Assembly: GCF_029962835.1 (NCBI RefSeq)
Contig: NC_080579.1
Span: 81,609,959 to 81,673,958 of the forward strand
DNA length: 64,000 nucleotides
From: Magnolia sinica
Taxonomy: Eukaryota > Streptophyta > Magnoliopsida > Magnoliales > Magnoliaceae
Direction: 5' to 3'
Shown here: piece after piece, positions 34,701-45,898 of the stretch
Position numbering within the stretch: position 1 is the stretch's first letter
Layout: every line of letters begins with the position of its first letter
The notes under the pieces: generated by a model
The model's input: the letters and a program-made list of their open reading frames with translations, nothing else
What the model was told of the DNA's origin: nothing
Database searches by the model: none
Translations under genes and position numbers: made by a program

Positions 34701-35790
34701 AGACTTATTCTTGGCAGAACTATAGTGAAAGAAACTTTCTCTATTTGGCAAAGGGAGACGGGACCGAACTTAGAAGTCGGTAAGAAAGGGCTTTGAATAG
34801 CCATGAGAAGTTCGTTTAGGAGCCACCACGAACGAAAGTGGACATATAGAGGTGGGCATGGAGTCGAGTCGGACCGAGTTAGGTCCAACTCGACTCAATT
34901 CGGTTTTGCCAACTACCTGACCCGAACTTGATCCGACTTGGGACCGAGTCTAACAGGGTTGACTCAATCCGAACCGATTCCTGGCTGGCTTGACCCGAAC
35001 CGAGTTCGACTCGGTTAGGAAAACTGAGTTGGATCGAGTTGGGTACGATTCGTGTTTAGTAGCTAATCCACGTCCGTCTCGATCCAAGGCGGGCCACGAC
35101 CAAGGTTTCGAGCGAGGGTGGGCCACCAGCGGCCTACACGGCTATACCCGAGGTCCCAAGCGAGGGCACGACTACACCCGCGAAACTGAGCACAAATCAA
35201 CATAGAAAAAAAACATATAAAATTAACCTACCTGATGAATGGACGAGGATGACCGGCAAAGATAAGTTGCTGGGCGGTTGACTGGCCTGGATTCCGATCA
35301 AGTTCGGTGTGGCGCCAGCTCGGGTAGGGTTAGGGTTTGGGTAGATAAAGGGTAAAGGTAAATTATTTTTTTTTGACTTTATAGTACCCGATTCCGGATA
35401 GGATCCGATCGGATCGAGTTGCTACATGACCCGAACTCGACTCAGTCGGGCTTTGGATCTGAGTGGGTCTACTCAATTCGACTCGACCCTGGCTTTCGGT
35501 TTGGGTCGAGTCGAATTGGACGAGTTGAGTCGGATCCTACCCACCTCTATTGATACAGTCTATAAAATCTAGGTCCAGTCCTACATAGGGCAAGACACAA
35601 CTGGCCCTCAGGCACATATGGTTTAAAGAAATGCATTCTAAATATGAAAAAATTGCCTTTTGAAGTGTGAAGTGTAAATTAGTCGTAACTTTGAATCAGG
35701 TATTATCAGAGGATGCACAACCAATGAATCTTTACTATCATAGGTCATTCGGAGTCAACCGACTGTGTAATGAGTTACATCAGCCCGTTT
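34701..35790 (+). repeat. Partial third repeat unit, split by an hAT-like MITE
   Basis: 34701-34846 and 35550-35790 resemble the later part of unit 2 (ctataaaatc(c/t)a(a/g)gtccagtcct, gacacaactgg, tgcattctaaatatgaaaaa). Similarity fades after about 35790. Confidence 0.65.
34847..35549. mobile_element. hAT-like non-autonomous element (703 bp)
   Basis: The ends are TAGAGGTGGGCA and its imperfect inverse TACCCACCTCTA, a form known for hAT MITEs. The adjacent 8-mers tggacata (34839-34846) and ttgataca (35550-35557) match at 5 of 8 positions, consistent with a decayed 8-bp duplication. It is GC-rich, with repeated gagtcgagtcgg / ccgactcgactc words near both ends. No transposase; the 35-kb ORF here (34990-35205) is not recognisable as protein. 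Confidence 0.65.
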
Positions 35791-37020
35791 CACAATAAAA
35801 TGCTTCATTTCAATTCAAAATCACAATTTTACAAAAATAAAAAATTTACTATTTTTAATAAGGGACATATCTCCTTAGTTTTAAAGTTTTAGCATACATG
35901 GTCTTCTTAAAAATTGATTCTAATTATACTAGTAATCGTTTTTAATCATGCCAGGAATCATCCGGCATTATTAAATTAGTACTTTCTATTATTAGTAAAA
36001 TTTACTATTTCGGATAAATTCTAATAGTCGAATTAGGATTATTAATTAGGAATTTTCTTTTTCTTTATTTGTAATGTAATCGGTAAGGCTATTAACGAGC
36101 CGAGGCTAGGGCAGTTCTTCGCCCAATTTTTGAATAGCCCTTCAAAATTTTGATTTTTCAATCCTGAGCCTACCCATTGACACTGCTAGTAATAGGAAAG
36201 TTTAAGCGTTATTGAATAATAAAAATTTTAATTTCTCCTTTTATCTCATGGATTCAAAATAATCTTATACATTCAAGGTTTTGCACACTTGAAGTAGACA
36301 TGATTTTCCTCCTAACACCCTTCCTTGCGTCAAATTCAATGATGACCTCTAATGTGAGAGGCCAACACACTTGTCTAGAGGCATGGGGATGACAAATGCG
36401 TTAGAGATCCAAGCCATTCATTAGTAGTTCACATTTTAAACATGGCATATATCAAAATTTAGGACAATATACACATGTAAATTCAATTTATTTGGCTTGT
36501 TGGCTTTTATTCTAACTATTTACTTTCCTTGTATAATTTTGACTAATTAATTAATGAACTAATGTTATTTTTATTCAATTGCATGTTCAATTCTACCTAT
36601 CTTATGAATGACCCAAATTCCTTACAGATGCCATTTATATTTTTGACTTGTAGCTCTCCGTGGTCACGGTGCTAAACATGCATATCATCATGTCACAAAA
36701 AGCTGGATGGTCCCACTAAGCCCATGAGGCTAGTAGGCTTAGTTTTTATGTGAACTCGCACATACTTAGGACCAATGGTTGGGACTGGAACATATTTTTA
36801 GGCTCACTAAATAAATTGTCATTCCAGCTTTGGTTTGACAACTTCTGTTGAAGCTTAGGGGAAGAGAAAACTGAGCTCGTTTATGGATGTTATGGGTCAG
36901 GCTAGGCATGTGTCTAGTCTTATAAGGTCAAACTAGCCCAAAATGTGGGTCCTAGATACAAATAAGGTTGGGCGTCAAGCGATGAGGTGGCGGTGCTGCA
37001 TAATGTTGGAGTGGTGAATG
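35791..37020. other. AT-rich intergenic sequence, nothing recognised
   Basis: No ORF, inverted terminal repeat or tandem array seen. Sequence is unremarkable. Confidence 0.5.
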
Positions 37021-37027
37021 GCATTTC

Positions 37028-37030
<3 letters not shown>

Positions 37031-37078
<48 letters not shown>
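37031..37078 (+). repeat. (TC)n microsatellite
   Basis: About 24 uninterrupted TC units. Confidence 0.97.
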
Positions 37079-37079
<1 letters not shown>

Positions 37080-37080
<1 letters not shown>

Positions 37081-38026
37081 TACATAGTGAAGCCTAATTG
37101 TATTAGGTTTCTATCATATGGTCTCTTTTATGGTTTATATAAGGAGGATCATAGGTAGAGAGATGTATTCCATTCAATTATTTTTTGAAAAATTTTCTGG
37201 TGGAAAGTTCTTGTATAGAAAAAGAATGAAAAAAAGAAGTTTTGTACTTTTGGTATTTCTCGTTTTAGTGAAGAGGAGAGCTATGCATTTCTACCTGTTG
37301 ACATAAGTATATTGCCAAGCCACATAAATTTCTACTCCTCTTGTCTCTTGTTTTCGATTTAGCCCCTTGGCGTTTTTGTTTAACCATTTTCTTTTATGGT
37401 TTTTTCATTATTTTGCATCGGTTGTGTGTGGCCATTTTTTTCCTGCAACATAACATGTTTCCATGATTCCCTTTTCTTTTTAATACATTTTAAGCTTAGT
37501 TTACTTGGGCTTTATATACATGAGTCTCTCTGTTGGTGCACTGTCTAAAAAAAGGAACGCATGCAAAAAAAGAGGGTTATTTATTGGGGATTAATCTTTT
37601 GTAAGAGATTCACTATACGGTGAAGACTGAGAGAGAGATGTAAGCCATGTGCTCTTAATTTCTCTTGTTTTAGAGAAATAGAAAGTTCATTGTTACTACA
37701 TATAGATATAAGTATATTGTCAAACCATGTAAATTCATGTGCATCTTATTTTTTATCTTTTTATTTGGCTTTTAATTTTGATTTAGCTCTTTTCTTTTGT
37801 AATTTATTTTGCTTGCACAACTTTGTACGAGCATTTTTCAACAACAATTGGTATAAGAGTCAAAGCTTGAGAAGCTTTCCAGCATAAGATTGATAACAAC
37901 ATTTATGATGCAATTGTTTTAGATGACTGTATTGAATTGTATATTACTTTAAGATGCATAAACTAACTTTTGGTAGTGTAAACTAGTCTTTTGCATATAA
38001 TGCATTTCCTATTTTGGGAGATGACT

Positions 38027-38062
<36 letters not shown>

Positions 38063-38400
38063 ATACATTTGAAGCATAGTTTTCTTATGCTTTCTACACA
38101 TGGGTCTCTCTCTATGGGTGTGTTATCCATGAAAGGGGAATGCATGTAGAGAGAGAGAGAGAGGGTCATTTTCTTGGAGAAATTCTTCTACAGTGAAGAG
38201 CGGGAGAAAAAAGTAGGCCATGCACTCTTGATTTTTATTGTTCCAGTGAAAAAGAAAGCTACACATTTTTATCCTGTGGATGTAGATGTATTCTTGAACT
38301 ATATAAATCTATATGTCTCTTGCCTACTATTTCTCTCCCGCACTTGGATTTTGTTCTTTCATAGGTTTGCTTTATCTACATCAATTGTATGCATATGTTT
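37080..38400 (+). repeat. Degenerate tandem repeat (~575 bp) with embedded GA/CT tracts
   Basis: The block gcttag-tt-actt-ggctttatatacatgagtctctc at about 37490 recurs at about 38070 as gcatagttttcttatgctttctacacatgggtctctc. The block with ga(g/a)agctatgcatttctacctg at 37275 recurs at 38250, and a weaker copy lies at 37675. Spacing of the two best-matched pairs is about 575 bp. A (TC)n tract lies at 38031-38061. The ORFs here are low-scoring and not recognisable. Confidence 0.6.
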
Positions 38401-38929
38401 TTCTGCAATATGTAGTAACATTAATTTATCATGCTCATTCTCATGTCTATTAATTGATCAATCTATATGAAAATAGATAATTTATATGAAAATGGCCCAT
38501 CTTAAGCCTTTTCAATCGCTGGTTAGCTTATAAATTAATGTTAAAAGTTGATATAGATGGAATTTCAGGAGTGTGGTACTCCTCCAACTTGCGATTGTGA
38601 TAACCTATTATTGTTTCACTTAAAAGCCAACATAGCCCAGGGCGTGCCCATCCAGATGGCAAAAGATTTTCTCAAGAGGAGAAATGTTAGGCCATTCTTT
38701 GCATGCACAAATGGGATCCATTGTTCGGCCATTCAACCCTTAATATGATGGACACTCGATACCATTAAATTGTACCAAATTGAAGATCCCAACAATCAAA
38801 TCTTTGTAGAAAAAAAGGAGAAAAAGTGCAATGATCCTTTACGCTTTAATGACTTAAAAGATGAAACCCTCTCTTTAATGCAGTACAATTAATATTTGCG
38901 TTGGTTTTATTGATTGTTTTTGAAAAACT

Positions 38930-38930
<1 letters not shown>

Positions 38931-38982
<52 letters not shown>

Positions 38983-38996
38983 TGTGTGTGTGTGTC
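38931..38996 (+). repeat. (AG)n(TG)n compound microsatellite
   Basis: (AG)n to 38980, followed directly by eight TG units to 38996. Confidence 0.97.
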
Positions 38997-38999
38997 ATT

Positions 39000-39520
39000 T
39001 TGTATTTTGAAAAGTTTCTTGTGGAAATAGTCCCCTATCGAACAGAAATGAGGTTTTTTCTCATTTATATTAAAGTTCATATAGATTGCATTTGTTAGCT
39101 CTTAGATACGGTATGAAAAATACAACACACGCACCCACCACATTGTGTCATGCGTGCCGGTGCTCGAACTTATCTACATGAGTGATATGTATTCTCTCTC
39201 TCTCTCTATGTGGAAAACAAAAAAGCTTTGCTAGTCTTTTTAATTACAATTAATCTTTCAATTATTAATTTTGTTTTCATGTAATATTGAGTATCAAACC
39301 ACTGTGGAGTAGTTTCAGAATAATGTGTGAATTGTCTTTAGGGGATCGACCTTATTCCTTACCTCCGCTATTTTTTTCTTTCCATCATTATTATTATTTT
39401 ATTGAAGAAATCAAGTGCACATGTTTTAATTTCTTTCTTCTTTTGAATCTTAATTATTATTCTGCTTTGGATTACACTTATTGTATTATATTCTTGGTAC
39501 ATGAACAACACTATGAAATA
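39000..39520. other. AT-rich intergenic sequence, nothing recognised
   Basis: Short (CT)n at about 39194-39208. The ORF at 39287-39586 is AT-driven and lacks recognisable motifs. Confidence 0.5.
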
Positions 39521-39676
39521 CCACAGGTAATGTATTTGTTTTATCCCCATTATCCATCTATTTTACCTGTTCATTTTAAGGCATAAGCTCAAAATTGAAG
39601 CATATCCGTGCTCAAGTGAGCCATACCACATGAAACACTAAAGATAATGACTTCCACAAACCTTCCTAGGGCCCAT
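39521..39676. mobile_element. Left half of a foldback MITE that hosts Athila copy B
   Basis: gtaatgtatttgttttatcc, then ccattatccatctatttt, is inverse to the right half at about 59020-59070. The two halves flank Athila B; together they resemble an uninterrupted family member (compare 14580-14660: cttcctatggcc...tttatttgtcatccaacctg). Confidence 0.65.
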
Positions 39677-40917
39677 TGTTGAGGGTCAAATATTACATAT
39701 TAGACCCCAGTTATTACTTGGATCTACAAGCATAATTCCGTTTAATGGCTGATTTAATCATGTTTGTGATGCAGGGCGTATCTACGAGTCTGGATGGGAA
39801 AAAGGTACTAAAAGCATGGATTTAGCGGTCTGAAATCACCAAGGCAAGCGACGGACTCCAGGAGACCAAGATCAACGGATGTGCATGCCAGGGATTTAAG
39901 AAAATCAAGAAATTGGAGCTTAAGTGGCCCAAAAGACGTCCAAAATGCAAGATCACAGGGTTCTCGCCATCCGATCAGCTCAAAACTTTATACATGGCCT
40001 GAGGGTCATAAATTAACCGTACACATAAATTTTCATCAATTGGATCGTTATGGAAGGGGCCCAACGGACATATCAGCCCATAAAACCATTGATTTTGGGC
40101 CCGCCTGCTATCCAGATGTGCTTGAAAATTGGTCTCAACGCGTTAAATGAGCTGACAATACGGATGGACGGAGCGGATTTTTCACGAACATCTCCGTAGG
40201 ACGGATGTGCATCACGTGTGCACGGTACACAAGTGCACCAGCCGTGCACTGTATTCCTCAAAGTCGGTCAGCGCACGCTGACCGACGTCTCCCTCTCCAA
40301 CTCGAAGTCGTTCCTGCGGAAGGAACAGAGGTCGCGGGTGAGTCTTGTGGGCCACCACCGTGATGCAATGGACCGATCCGGACCATCCATCAGAAGCCCT
40401 TGCCCCCTATCATCCTCGCCTAGGTGGCAATATTTTAAGAAATAAATAGAATGGGATCCTAGCCGTTCAAACGTCGGAAGGATGGCAGCGCCAAAAGTCC
40501 TGTGGACCACACCAAAACCAATATAAAACAGTCTATCCCTAACTGGTTTTTCGAGGCACATCCAGTGGACGGCGTGGATTTTCCAAAACGAAAGCCATGT
40601 GGGCCCCACCATCAGCCAGCGTAAGTATGTAACGCACTCTGTTTCGCAACTGACGCCGTCCGATTTTCACGGCGAGTTGTGCGCTCGTGGGGGTAATCGG
40701 ACGGCTGATCTGAACCGTTCATCATGAAGATGGGCCAAAAATCTCCCAGAGGACGCTGTCCTTTTGAAAAGAAGGCAAAGAAGAGGAAGAATACCGATGC
40801 GAAATTTCGGACTGCGTGAGGTATCTCGCAGCAGAGGGACGCGTTCCAGGCTGCGGAAGGACTGTCCCCACAACCTATTTCGGGTAAGACTCTACAACAG
40901 CTCTCGGAGGACAGCTC

Positions 40918-40924
40918 TATAAGG
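40918..40924 (+). promoter_or_regulatory. TATA box, Athila B 5' LTR
   Basis: tataagg. Transcription would start about 30 bases downstream, near 40950. The internal R-U5 segment at 44577 begins at the base equivalent to 40950, which independently supports this start. Confidence 0.65.
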
Positions 40925-41256
40925 AAGGGTTGCGGTTTTGGCTTGGGGGAGGAGGAGCGTGTGAAAGAAAGACGGGAGAGAAAGAGGGCTGGGCTTTTCG
41001 TGAGGGGCAGGGACGTGAGTAACGAGGAAAGGCTGCACGTCAGGGAGAGTGAAAGGATCAAACGGAGGTCTTTTGGAAGGCTGGACGTGGAAGGGAGAGC
41101 TGAAGCTCGGTTATGGGTTGCTACTGCACGTCAGGAAGAGAAGATGGAACGTGGAGGCTGAAAAGACAATAAGTTCTTTCTTTTTCTCTTCTTCTCTTTT
41201 TCGTTTTCTTTTTCTTTCTATTTGTTTTGGATTTAGGCTAATCATGGTCGGCTAAA

Positions 41257-41278
41257 CCTCTTAGCTAGGGCTAAGAGG
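41257..41278 (+). other. Conserved RNA hairpin, Athila B 5' LTR
   Basis: Stem cctcttagc / gctaagagg with loop tagg, in transcribed R/U5. Confidence 0.6.
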
Positions 41279-41942
41279 TGAAGCCTGTAGCGAGATGGGA
41301 GACACTATTTCATGCATTTAATTTGAATTTATGAACTAAACTTGGTTTTAAGTTGATTATTAAAAGAATATTTTCTCAGTCTTTAATGGTTTGTTGTGAC
41401 TGAAATTACAATGGGTTTGCAATGGCTTTGAATATCTCTTTTTCTCTTTTGATGTTTATGATGTCAGGAGGCCCTGTTGTTCACCATCGTCTCCTGGGCA
41501 TGGTTGGATGATAGTACCCTTCCTAACTTTCATGTACTTTTGATTGGTTGGTAATTAGTTTAATCCTGTTATTTGCTTTGTCTCCTGGGCATAGTTAGAT
41601 GATGGAATCCATTCTAATTCATATACTTTTCATCTCTTGAAAACCAGATCAAGTAGGTTCAGTTTGATTTTCATAAATCTTAATGCAGGCATAAGATCTC
41701 CCTGATCCCTACAAGTGGATCCTCTGAATCCCTAGTTTCCTTCCTCTAAATTTCTTAAAGTTTTAGACAATTATTCCACAATTATTTCTTAAATTTTATT
41801 TGGTTTAGATCACATCTTAGTCTAGTTCTAGTTCTACTTGGTTTCAGATAACGTACTAGTATCAGTCCCTGTGGATTCGACCTCGGTCTTACCGAGTTTA
41901 TTACTACATCACAACCCTATACTTGGGGAGTGAACAAGTTTT

Positions 41943-41959
41943 TGGCGCCGTTGCCGGGG
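41943..41959 (+). other. Athila primer binding site, tRNA-Asp
   Basis: tggcgccgttgccgggg starts six bases after the LTR. It is complementary to the 3' end of plant tRNA-Asp (…ccccggcaacggcgcca), the known Athila primer. Confidence 0.9.
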
Positions 41960-42703
41960 ACTGACGGTTACGATTCTCTGAAATTAATTGGTTTTAGGAT
42001 TAGTTTAAGATTAGGATTTTACTAACCTTAGTTTTTTTTATTTATTTTTATTTGAGTTCAAAACTAACTTGTTTCCTATTTTATAGGATCTTGACATAAG
42101 TTTCTCAATTGGTAATTCCTTCCTAATCTCTCTACTTTTTCCTATTTTTAGAATTAGGGTTTAAATTTTAGAAATTTTCTAAATTCTAGTATCCTTCCTT
42201 CTGTAGGAAATAGTTTATTTTTAGAAATTAGGTTATTTCTTTCCCTTTTTAGAAATTAACTTTCTATTTTTATTTTAGTAACTTTCTATTTTTAACTCTT
42301 TTTAAATCTAATTTGTTTCCTAATTTATTTTTAGAATTTTTGTTTAGAAACTAACCTTCCTATTTTGTAGGCCTTTAAAATAGAAATTTCTAATTCGGTA
42401 AGCTCCTTCTCTACTTTCTATTTTTCAGTTCTCTTTTAGTAATTTACTTTCTAGTTTAGGACTTTCCTAATTTATTTTAGAAGTTTCCACTTTCTTTTAG
42501 AAATTAGTTTACTACTACCTTTATTTTAAAGGATTGTTCCTCTTCTTTTAGAATCTAACTTATATTGTTTTTATTTTGCAGGTCCTTAACTTAGGGGCTT
42601 CAATTTGGTAATTTCTTTCCAACTCTCCCTCTCTTTCTTTTTAGATTTTCTTTTCCTTTCTTAGGATTAGACTTTGAATTTGATTGAGGGCTGCGAGTGT
42701 TTC
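41960..42703 (+). other. Athila copy B leader
   Basis: T-rich, with repeated ttttagaaatta and ctttctattttt blocks and no ORF. Positions 42470-42703 match 1-227 of the window. Confidence 0.8.
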
Positions 42704-44576
42704 ATGCCCAAGTGGGCCCGTGACAACACTCGACGTCTCTTGACTGAAGGAGGATTGGTTGAGGGGTTGACTATCCATCGCAGGACTAGACACCACTCGA
42801 AATCCCCTGAGTTAAGTGAAGTTATGGCTGAAGACCAACCTCCTCTACTTCCACCCAGGGTGGAGGATACCCAAGATGAGAATGAGGTGCAACAGGCACC
42901 CCCGCCTTGTACTTTACGAGATTATCTACAACCGGCGGGAGTGAGTATGCCCTCATGCATGATTTTTCCTGAAAACACAGGACAAATGGACATCAAGCCA
43001 GGAGTTATCCAACTCCTTCCCAAATTCTATGGACTTGAATCTGAAAGTCCATATTTACATTTGAAAGAGTTCGATGAGATAATAGCTACATTATGTTTTC
43101 CTAATGTATCTGAGGATACAATTAGGCTGAAACTCTTTCCTTTTTCCTTAAAAGAAAAAGCTAAGATGTGGTTACATTCACTGCGTCCTAGATCCATTGG
43201 CACATGGAACGACATGCAGAGGGAATTCATAAAAAAATTCTTCCCACATCATAAAACGATTACCCTCAGAAAAGCAATCATGAACTTTACCCAAAAGGAA
43301 GATGAAACATTCTTCCAATGTTGGGAAAGGTTCAAAGATTTGGTCAGTTCATGCCCACAACACGGATTTGAAACGTGGCGCATTACAAATTTTTTCTATG
43401 ATGGACTGACATCTTCCATGCGCCAAATGGTCGAGACAATGTGTAATGGAGAGTTCATTAATAAAGATGTTGACAAGGTATGGGATTACCTCGATAGTTT
43501 GGCTGAAAAAATACAATCTTGGGACTATTACCCAAAGTCGAACACCACGTCTAAGCCGACTCAATTAAAGGAGAAAGGTGGATTATATCTCTTGAAAGAA
43601 GAGGATGATCTCAAGTGTAAAGTGACTACGCTCATAAGGAAAGTTGAGGCCATGGAAGGAAAGAAGGATAAGGTCAATGAAATTGTTTGCGGCATTGTGA
43701 TTGCAACATTCACACAACTGAAAACTGTCCTACAATACCCGCCTTTCGAGGAGTATTGAATGAACAAGCCAATGCCGTAAACAACTATCAAAAACCTTTT
43801 ACTGGACCTAACTCCAATACATACAATCCTGGCTGGAAAAATCATCCAAACTTTAGTTGGAGGAATGGACAAACGGCGACTCCTCCAGGTTTCGTCAATC
43901 AAAATCCAAATCAAGTGAAACCTCAAGAGGAACCGGTTCAAAATCCCATACAAGAGCTGGCTCAAGCAATGCGGGGAATTACAGATTTTATGCAAAAGAT
44001 AGATTCTCGTATGACGGTTATAGAAAAGGGGATGCTTCCTGCACAACCTCTCCCCAATCCTAAACCACAGTATGAGATAAATGATCCCAGCTCTTCAAAT
44101 CAGATGGGGCATGCTAAATCCATCACCACTCTTAGGAGTGGAAAGATCATTGATAAAACTCTTCCGGTTAGGCCCGAAAAGCCTCAAGAACCAGAAGAGG
44201 ACAACAATGATGGATCCAGTGATGCCCCACAAAAATTAGAACCGGAACTTCTAGAGAAGCCAGTTGCTCCGTTCCCCCAACGGTTGGTTTCACCAAAACC
44301 TCTCTCTAACTCTTAGGATATCTTAGAGGTGCTGAAACAGGTGAAAGTCAACATTCCTCTACTTGATGTCGTTAAACAGATACCTTCATATGCCAAATTC
44401 CTGAAAGACTTATGCACGACCAAAAGACGAAAAATTATTCAAAAGAAAATCTTCTTGACTGAGAAAGTGAGTGTCATCCTGAAGCAAGACGTGCCACAAA
44501 AATTCAAGGATCCCGGTAGCCCAACCATATCATGTGTAATCGGGAACCATCGAATTGATCACACACTTCTTGACTT
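42704..44576 (+). pseudogene. Athila copy B gag and start of protease (broken)
   Basis: Homologous to copy A gag-protease, without the solo LTR at the acaggc site. ATG at 42704; the Gag core is intact to about 43690. A single-base loss near 43695 shifts the frame inside the CCHC zinc knuckle (first Cys near 43688). The right frame resumes at about 43699. A TAG at 44314-44316 replaces a sense codon present in copy A. The protease starts but is cut at 44577, just after the active-site Asp-Leu-Gly, where LTR sequence takes over. Three independent lesions: no function expected. Confidence 0.9.
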
Positions 44577-45568
44577 AGGAGGAGCGTGTGAAAGAAAGAC
44601 GGGAGAGAAAGAGGGCTGGGCTTTTCGTGAGGGGCAGGGACGTGAGTAACGAGGAAAGGCTGCACGTCAGGGAGAGTGAAAGGATCAAACGGAGGTCTTT
44701 TGGAAGGCTGGACGTGGAAGGGAGAGCTGAAGCTCGGTTATGGGTTGCTGCTGCACGTCAGGAAGAGAAGATGGAACGTGGAGGCTGAAAAGACAATAAG
44801 TTCTTTCTTCTTCTCTTCTTCTCTTTTTCGTTTTCTTTTTCTTTCTATTTGTTTTAGATTTAGGCTAATCATGGTCGGCTAAACCTCTTAGCTAGGGCTA
44901 AGAGGTGAAGCCTGTAGCGAGATGGGAGACACTATTTCATGCATTTAATTTGAATTTATGAACTAAACTTGGTTTTAAGTTGATTATTAAAAGAATATTT
45001 TCTCAGTCTTTAATGGTCTGTTGTGACTGAAATTACAATGGGTTTGCAATGGCTTTGAATATCTCGTTTTCTCTTTTGATGTTTATGATGTCAGGAGGCC
45101 CTGTTGTTCACCATCGTCTCCTGGGCATGGTTGGATGATAGTACCCTTCCTAACTTTCATGTACTTTTGATTGGTTGATAATTAGTTTAATCCTGTTATT
45201 TGCTTTGTCTCCTAGGCATGGTTAGATGATGGAATCCATTCTAATTCATATACCTTTCATCTCTTGAAAACCAGATCAAGTATGTTCAGTTTGATTTCCA
45301 TAAATCTTAATGCAGGCATAAGATCTCCCTGATCCCTACAAGTGGATCCTCTGAATCCCTAGTTTCCTTCTTCTAAATTTCTTAAAGTTTTAGACAATTA
45401 TTCCACAATTATTTCTTAAATTCTATTTGGTTTAGATCACATCTTAGTCTAGTTCTAGTTCTACTTGGTTTCAGATAACGTACAAGTATCAGTCCCTGTG
45501 GATTCGACCTCGGTCTTACCGAGTTTATTACTACATCACAACCCTATACTTGGGGAGTGAACAAGTTT
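44577..45568 (+). repeat. Internal R-U5 LTR segment replacing the protease core
   Basis: 44577-45563 matches 40950-41936 of the 5' LTR over the same length (987 bp) with few differences, and continues five bases past the LTR end (agttt) to the edge of the primer site. It replaces the equivalent of about 6247-6474 of copy A. The left junction shares agga(g) between protease and LTR; the right junction lies where ttggcgcc (primer site) and ttggtcgccc (protease) look alike. The short ORFs within it are not genes. It has no target duplication, so it is not an ordinary insertion. Confidence 0.9.
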
Positions 45569-45898
45569 CGCCCATTCCTTGCCACGTCAAATGCAATTAT
45601 CAATTGCAGGAATGGTGTCATGAGTATGTCTTTTAGAAATTTGACATTGGAGTCAAACATTTTTTTCAATAACGGCAGCAACTCAGAGGATGATGACGAT
45701 TTCCATGACATTAACATGATTGACTCTTTCGTGGAAGATACGACACCTCTGACCTTATCCTCCAACCATCTAGAGACATGCCTGGCCCACTCCCATGATT
45801 TTGATGATGACATGCTTAGGGAGACGTGTGCCTTGCTTGATACTGCACCGGTACTTGAAGTTAACCGGTGGAGGCTACAATTTGAAGAATTGCCATAA
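45569..45898 (+). pseudogene. Athila copy B protease C-terminal remnant
   Basis: Resumes at RPFLATSNAIINCRNG, the end of the protease, and continues through the acidic linker (NSEDDDDFHD) to the TAA at 45896-45898 shared with copy A. It has no start of its own and is cut off from gag by the R-U5 segment. Confidence 0.88.

Larger units (their letters stand above)
39677..41936 (+). repeat. Athila copy B 5' LTR (2260 bp, long-U3 type)
   Basis: Starts TGTTGAGGG and ends TGAACA. TATA box tataagg at 40918-40924. U3 contains a foldback-family module between about 40340 (gtgggccaccaccgtgatgc) and 40615 (catgtgggccccaccatcag), plus a cacgtg core at about 40213. The R/U5 hairpin is at 41257-41278. Confidence 0.93.

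Noticed and set aside
37118..39586. Several 60-100-codon ORFs between the hAT-like MITE and Athila B
   Set aside because: They lie in AT-rich degenerate tandem repeats, are hydrophobic by composition and lack any recognisable motif.
40612..41061. Minus-strand 149-codon ORF, repeated at 57485-57934
   Set aside because: It lies antisense in Athila U3/R, shows no known domain, and its duplication follows from the LTR pair.
44588..44882. ORFs in the internal R-U5 segment, also present at 40943-41255 and 57834-58128
   Set aside because: They repeat identically because the LTR is repeated; they are short, Arg/Lys/Glu-rich and lie in the untranslated leader.
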